The notes under the pieces: generated by a model | What the model was told of the DNA's origin: nothing | The model's database searches: none | What the model saw: only the letters and a program-made list of their open reading frames with translations | In this document: positions 6,223 through 7,139 of the stretch, in pieces | Layout: each line of letters begins with the position of its first letter | Numbering within the stretch: position 1 is the first letter of the stretch | NCBI GenBank assembly: GCA_045106335.1 | Contig: JBGCEM010000048.1 | Span: 1 to 7,139 of the forward strand | Direction of reading: 5' to 3' | From: Aliishimia sp045106335 | GTDB lineage: Bacteria > Pseudomonadota > Alphaproteobacteria > Rhodobacterales > Rhodobacteraceae | DNA: 7,139 nucleotides | Program-made: the position numbers and the translations under genes

Positions 6223-6240
6223 GGCGGGGGCGACCCCGCC
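6223..6240 (-). repeat. Intercistronic GC-rich hairpin between the hydrolase and cupin genes
   Basis: The mRNA strand reads GGCGGGG, TCGC, CCCCGCC: a perfect 7-bp, all-GC stem with a 4-base loop in the 52-base gap between the hydrolase stop and the cupin ATG. No T-run follows, so it is unlikely to be a simple Rho-independent terminator. It could protect the upstream message end or partly attenuate transcription into the rest of the operon. This is the longest non-coding gap between genes in the cluster. Confidence 0.55.
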
Positions 6241-6247
6241 TGTCACT

Positions 6248-7087
6248 TCAGAAGTCTTCGCCGGCCTCAATGCGGTAGCCCTGCGCCTTGTCCATCATCG
6301 CCACCAGACGGATGATGCAACCATCGCCACGGTCCCAGTTCCACGGGAAAAACGCGAATGTCACGCGCTTGCCTGTCACTGAATCAAGGTCACCACCAAC
6401 GTTCTCAATGCCCAGAATGCCGTTTGCAAATAGGGTGTTGTGCACGGGCTCCCATTCGGGGAAATCGTCTTTCCAGTCGTTGCCGCCGGACCATTCTTTG
6501 TACTCGGCCTCAAGATGCGGATGGATTGGCCCATTGCGCTGTGGCCCGATCGCTGTCGCCAGCGGATGGTCATTCGCTTGCGTGTCATGGCCGACGACTT
6601 TGACGCCCTTTTCCACCATCCAGTCGGCGGCGGATTGCACCAGACCGGGACAGTATGAGAAATAGTCGCCATCCTCATATTGCTTGTGCCAGCCGGTGTT
6701 GATGATCAGCACGTCGCCTTTGCGGATCGCATGCCCGCAGGCTTTCTCCAGATCATCGCCGGTGATCTTTTCCCACTTCTTTTTGGTGATCGACACAACC
6801 AGACCGGAGCCAAAGAAATGCGGCAGCGGCACTTCGTCAATAAACGGGGTGCCTTGGACCACATGGGCAGGCGCGTCGATGTGGGTGGTGACATGCATGG
6901 TGGTGGTGATGGTCTGGGACAGCACACCGGACTTGGCCATGTAGTGTTTACGCTTGATGTCCACGTCATCAAAATACGGCCAGTTGGGGCATTGATACCC
7001 GAAACGGTGGCTGAGGTTCACAAACTCCAGCCCCATGTCATTGTCCAGATTGTCCTGAAATTCGATGCCGCGAATGGTGACGGTCAT
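6248..7087 (-). CDS. Cyclase/kynurenine-formamidase-fold metal-dependent hydrolase (PF04199-type)
   Basis: Predicted metal-dependent amidohydrolase or lactonase-like enzyme, 279 residues. The family motif HxGTHxDxPxH is present as HVTTHIDAPAH (65-75), with T67 where Gly is usual; H69, D71 and H75 are the expected metal ligands. A second pair, H216 and E228 (in EPVHNTLFANGILGIENVGG), has the spacing I recall for the remaining ligands in KynB. The protein is longer than typical KynB (about 210 residues): it has a longer N-terminus and extra sequence between the two ligand sets, including GHDTQANDHPLATAIG and HPHLEAEYKEW (about 166-199). It therefore probably belongs to another subgroup, and the substrate is not assignable. 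Relatives hydrolyse N-formylkynurenine or isatin. ATG 7087 has GGGAG about 6 bases upstream; an in-frame TTG at 7126 is less likely. It is the first gene of the cluster in this window. Confidence 0.9.
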   Translation of the reverse strand: MTVTIRGIEFQDNLDNDMGLEFVNLSHRFGYQCPNWPYFDDVDIKRKHYMAKSGVLSQTITTTMHVTTHIDAPAHVVQGTPFIDEVPLPHFFGSGLVVSITKKKWEKITGDDLEKACGHAIRKGDVLIINTGWHKQYEDGDYFSYCPGLVQSAADWMVEKGVKVVGHDTQANDHPLATAIGPQRNGPIHPHLEAEYKEWSGGNDWKDDFPEWEPVHNTLFANGILGIENVGGDLDSVTGKRVTFAFFPWNWDRGDGCIIRLVAMMDKAQGYRIEAGEDF

Positions 7088-7139
7088 TGGTCTCTCCCGA
7101 TGGTGTGTGTTGAGAAGAGCGTGCAATGGGGGGTGGCGA
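7088..7139. other. Edge segment upstream of the hydrolase gene, unassigned
   Basis: Fifty-two bases holding the hydrolase ribosome site (GGGAG at 7094-7098, mRNA strand). I see no convincing -35/-10 pair. One minus-strand frame is open from the edge and ends in a TGA at 7086-7084 that overlaps the hydrolase ATG as ATGA, the same junction style used elsewhere in the cluster. This could be the tail of a further upstream gene, but 17 codons with no recognisable motif do not support a gene call. Confidence 0.3.

Noticed and set aside
6196..6270. N-terminal extension of the cupin to 6270
   Set aside because: It would overlap the hydrolase and read through the GC hairpin; ATG 6195 has its own ribosome site and gives a normal small cupin.
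6886..6920. Runs of GGTGGT-like repeats in the hydrolase gene
   Set aside because: They encode the Thr/Ile/His-rich metal-motif region (TITTTMHVTTH); this is codon repetition, not a repeat element.
6248..7087. Naming the hydrolase as kynurenine formamidase (kynB)
   Set aside because: The fold motif matches, but length, insert and neighbours (no kynureninase or tryptophan dioxygenase) do not support that specific role.

Overview
The window is a single, tightly packed minus-strand gene cluster, read from right to left, with nine recognisable genes and almost no non-coding DNA. Moderately high GC, 4-base ATGA stop/start overlaps, strong purine-rich ribosome sites and a Tat-type leader on the binding protein suggest an alphaproteobacterium. 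Rhodobacterales (Roseobacter group) is my best guess, made from the general look of the proteins and not from a search.

Transcription order (high to low coordinates): a cyclase/kynurenine-formamidase-fold metal hydrolase (7087-6248), a small cupin (6195-5842), a short-chain dehydrogenase (5819-5034), a 3-hydroxyacyl-CoA-dehydrogenase-family enzyme (5037-4120), then a complete branched-chain-amino-acid-type (HAAT) ABC transporter: Tat-exported binding protein (4098-2830), ATPase LivG (2825-2097), ATPase LivF (2104-1394), permease LivH (1397-531) and permease LivM (534 to the left edge, truncated). Junctions are overlaps of 3 to 8 bases or gaps of 4 to 52 bases, so one polycistronic mRNA is the simplest reading. 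No promoter, regulator, terminator, RNA gene, mobile element or CRISPR array is visible, and the operon probably runs past the left edge at least.

Together the genes look like an uptake-and-catabolism unit. The periplasmic protein captures a small organic acid, amide or amino-acid-like compound, LivHMGF import it, the metal hydrolase opens a ring or cleaves an amide/lactone-type bond, and two NAD(P)-dependent dehydrogenases oxidise hydroxyl intermediates. The substrate cannot be read from the sequence; 'Liv' here is a family name and does not imply leucine.

The most striking non-protein feature is a perfect 13-bp inverted repeat with a 4-base loop inside the start of livG, about 60 bases downstream of the binding-protein stop codon. 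That is a plausible place for an mRNA-stabilising or expression-grading hairpin. Smaller hairpins sit at other gene junctions. At protein level, the cupin has lost every canonical metal ligand, LivG has a non-canonical ABC signature, and the SDR lacks the usual NNAG motif.
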